Positions 62,624-64,000 of a stretch of 64,000 nt of DNA are shown here, piece by piece. A program made the position numbers and the translations under genes. A model generated the notes under the pieces. That model made no database searches, was not told the origin of the DNA, and worked only from the letters and a program-made list of their open reading frames with translations. This DNA comes from Akkermansiaceae bacterium (GTDB taxonomy: Bacteria; Verrucomicrobiota; Verrucomicrobiia; Verrucomicrobiales; Akkermansiaceae), in the NCBI GenBank assembly GCA_026421245.1, contig JAPKDJ010000011.1:1-64000 (forward strand). The letters run 5' to 3'. The number at the start of each line of letters is the position of its first letter. The first letter of the stretch is position 1.

Positions 62624-64000
62624 ATGATAAAACTTCTCCTTCAGATCATCTCCTCATTCTGCGGAGCGGCTATTCTGGCCCAATCCCTGACCCTGAAAAT
62701 TGAACCAGACCCCGGAACCGGCGGTCAAAAGCTGGAGCTCAATGGCAGCCAGACCCCAGGCTCAAACCTCCTTCTTCAATTAAGTCACGACGCGCAAACC
62801 TGGTTTCCCATCGCAGGAACCCGGGCTCTCCCCTGGCAGCACTTCGATACCGACCCCCTTGACCGGACCCGTGGCTTCTATCGCGTCACTCAAAATCCCC
62901 TCGTTCCAATCTCATCGCACTCAACCTGGCGAAACACCGTCACCCTCCCCGACGACTCCTTTCGCTCCAATCCTGTCCTCACCGGCTTCGGCCAGACCGA
63001 AATCCGCTGGATCAAATTCTCCATCATTCTCGACAATGCCCCCACCGTCTACTTTCAGGACGGCAACCACTACCAATTCCACTACAACTTTGCAAACGGA
63101 CGCCTCGATCCCTTCACCGGAATTTCCCTTGCTGATTTCAACGCCGCCTCCCTTTTCCCACCGGAACAAGAAATCGTTCTGGGGGCTCTTCTTTTTGCGC
63201 CCGCTCACAAGGAATTTGCTTTTGAATTCGTTGGTCAAAAATCGTACCCGCCCGAGATGTTGCGCTACCTCTACGAGATCGTAGAGGCCGCCGTCGAGCG
63301 CCCCGATGATTGGTCTGGTCGGTATTTCCCCACCTTCGAACAGGCCGAAAACGCCCGGGAAAATACCGATTACTTCCAGCGGAATCAAATTGCTCTCGGC
63401 TCCATCGCCCGATGGCAAAACGCCGATGCCTGTTACTCCTCCGGTTGGGCCCTTGGGCGACTCGTCTTCGTGCCGGGTGCGGAGATCGACGAAGCCTTCC
63501 TCAACGGTACCCTGAAAAGCACCGACATCCTCATCACCGACGGCGTTCCCGCTGAAGTACCTTACATTGCCGGCATCATCTCCACCTCTCCCGGCACCCC
63601 CAATTCCCACGTCGCCATTCTCGCCCGTTCCTACGGCGTTCCGTTTGTCTACCTCTCGGACGGAGCGGATGTCGAAGCCACCCTCGCTCTCGCCGGGCAA
63701 GACGTCGTCCTCCGCGGTGCCTCGCAATACTCCGGCGAATGCAATGTTGATGTCTTTGCCGCCAGCAACGTCAACCCCGGATATTACGCCGCCATTCTGG
63801 ATCTAAAAAGCACCCCGCCCCTGGATCCCACCCCTCGCGAAAACCGTGGCTCTCTCACCATGGATGTCGCCGCCGCTATTCTATCCGACATTCGATTCAT
63901 CGGAGGCAAAGCCGCCAACTTCGGCCTCCTCCGCCAAACCATCCCCGATTCCTCGCCCACCGCCATTGCCTTTACCTTCGACCTCTGGGACAGCTACCTC
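62624..64000 (+). CDS. Exported PEP-utilising/PPDK-like protein (5' part, cut by window edge)
   Basis: 459 codons open to the end of the window, no stop yet. Signal peptide MIKLLLQIISSFCGAAILAQ, then a small beta domain of the tail type (ending GFYRVTQN, about residue 88). Next comes a PEP-utilising mobile (swivelling) domain whose histidine sits in TPNSHVAILARSYGVP (H329). After about 100 residues the N-terminal ATP-grasp-like segment of pyruvate/phosphate dikinases begins (IGGKAANFGLL, about residue 428). In PPDK and PEP synthase the order is ATP-grasp then His domain; here it is reversed. Exported location is also unusual since ATP and PEP are cytoplasmic. The C-terminal half lies outside the window. 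Confidence 0.85.
   Translation, partial: MIKLLLQIISSFCGAAILAQSLTLKIEPDPGTGGQKLELNGSQTPGSNLLLQLSHDAQTWFPIAGTRALPWQHFDTDPLDRTRGFYRVTQNPLVPISSHSTWRNTVTLPDDSFRSNPVLTGFGQTEIRWIKFSIILDNAPTVYFQDGNHYQFHYNFANGRLDPFTGISLADFNAASLFPPEQEIVLGALLFAPAHKEFAFEFVGQKSYPPEMLRYLYEIVEAAVERPDDWSGRYFPTFEQAENARENTDYFQRNQIALGSIARWQNADACYSSGWALGRLVFVPGAEIDEAFLNGTLKSTDILITDGVPAEVPYIAGIISTSPGTPNSHVAILARSYGVPFVYLSDGADVEATLALAGQDVVLRGASQYSGECNVDVFAASNVNPGYYAAILDLKSTPPLDPTPRENRGSLTMDVAAAILSDIRFIGGKAANFGLLRQTIPDSSPTAIAFTFDLWDSYL

Noticed and set aside
1-64000. tRNA, rRNA, CRISPR array or transposase genes
   Set aside because: I looked through the gaps on both strands and saw none; a covariance scan would be needed to exclude a tRNA firmly.

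Overview
The window looks like a chromosomal segment from a Verrucomicrobiota bacterium (class Verrucomicrobiia). This rests on family content: a protein of the Verru_Chthon cassette A type, a PEP-CTERM protein, a PVC-type secreted dehydrogenase/cytochrome c fusion, two Gfo/Idh oxidoreductases with Tat signals, a DUF1080 protein, a secreted sulfatase, a sialate O-acetylesterase, PQQ-like propellers, and many large exported proteins with a common C-terminal tail. Genes are rich in G/C at third positions, and Shine-Dalgarno sequences are mostly weak.

Layout. 0.1-6.1 kb (minus): two exported thioredoxin-fold proteins without a CxxC, then the Verru_Chthon A-like protein. 6.4-11.4 kb: O6-methylguanine methyltransferase, a possible structured RNA, a MATE exporter, a PQQ-like propeller lipoprotein and an iron-type alcohol dehydrogenase. 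11.5-22.5 kb (plus): an exported block with a sulfatase, two tandem paralogues (one PEP-CTERM), a PhoD-like phosphatase and a second propeller. 22.9-25.4 kb (minus): an adenylating enzyme plus an aldehyde dehydrogenase that look like a carboxylate-to-aldehyde module. 26.2-33.2 kb (plus): sugar dehydrogenase/cytochrome, HAD phosphatase, ApbE and two PilT-type ATPases. 33.2-39.5 kb (minus): a toxin relict, a small TPR-like membrane protein, an FtsX-type permease and a DsbD. 39.7-45.7 kb (plus): a glycoside hydrolase/glycosyltransferase fusion, QueA and a SWIM/SNF2 helicase. 46.1-60.3 kb: carbohydrate-related secreted proteins mixed with gene debris. 60.3-64.0 kb: broken genes, an unknown membrane protein, and the start of an exported PEP-utilising protein cut by the window edge.

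Main discovery candidate. The DsbD gene (37317-39521, minus) has an in-frame TGA exactly where the first redox cysteine of its C-terminal thioredoxin domain should be (ADW-TGA-ATCK, where DsbD has ADWCxxCK). The frame stays open for 89 further conserved-looking codons, and a small hairpin with bacterial SECIS-like geometry lies about 17 nt after the TGA. I read it as a selenocysteine-containing DsbD (U645/C648) that normal gene callers would split in two. No selA/B/C/D gene is in the window, so the Sec machinery must be checked elsewhere.

Gene decay is a second theme: a ParE/RelE-type toxin relict with an A-run frameshift, an alanine dehydrogenase stump, an acyl carrier protein-like fragment, a cytochrome gene with a nonsense codon, an orphan C-terminal tail domain, and several anonymous fragments.
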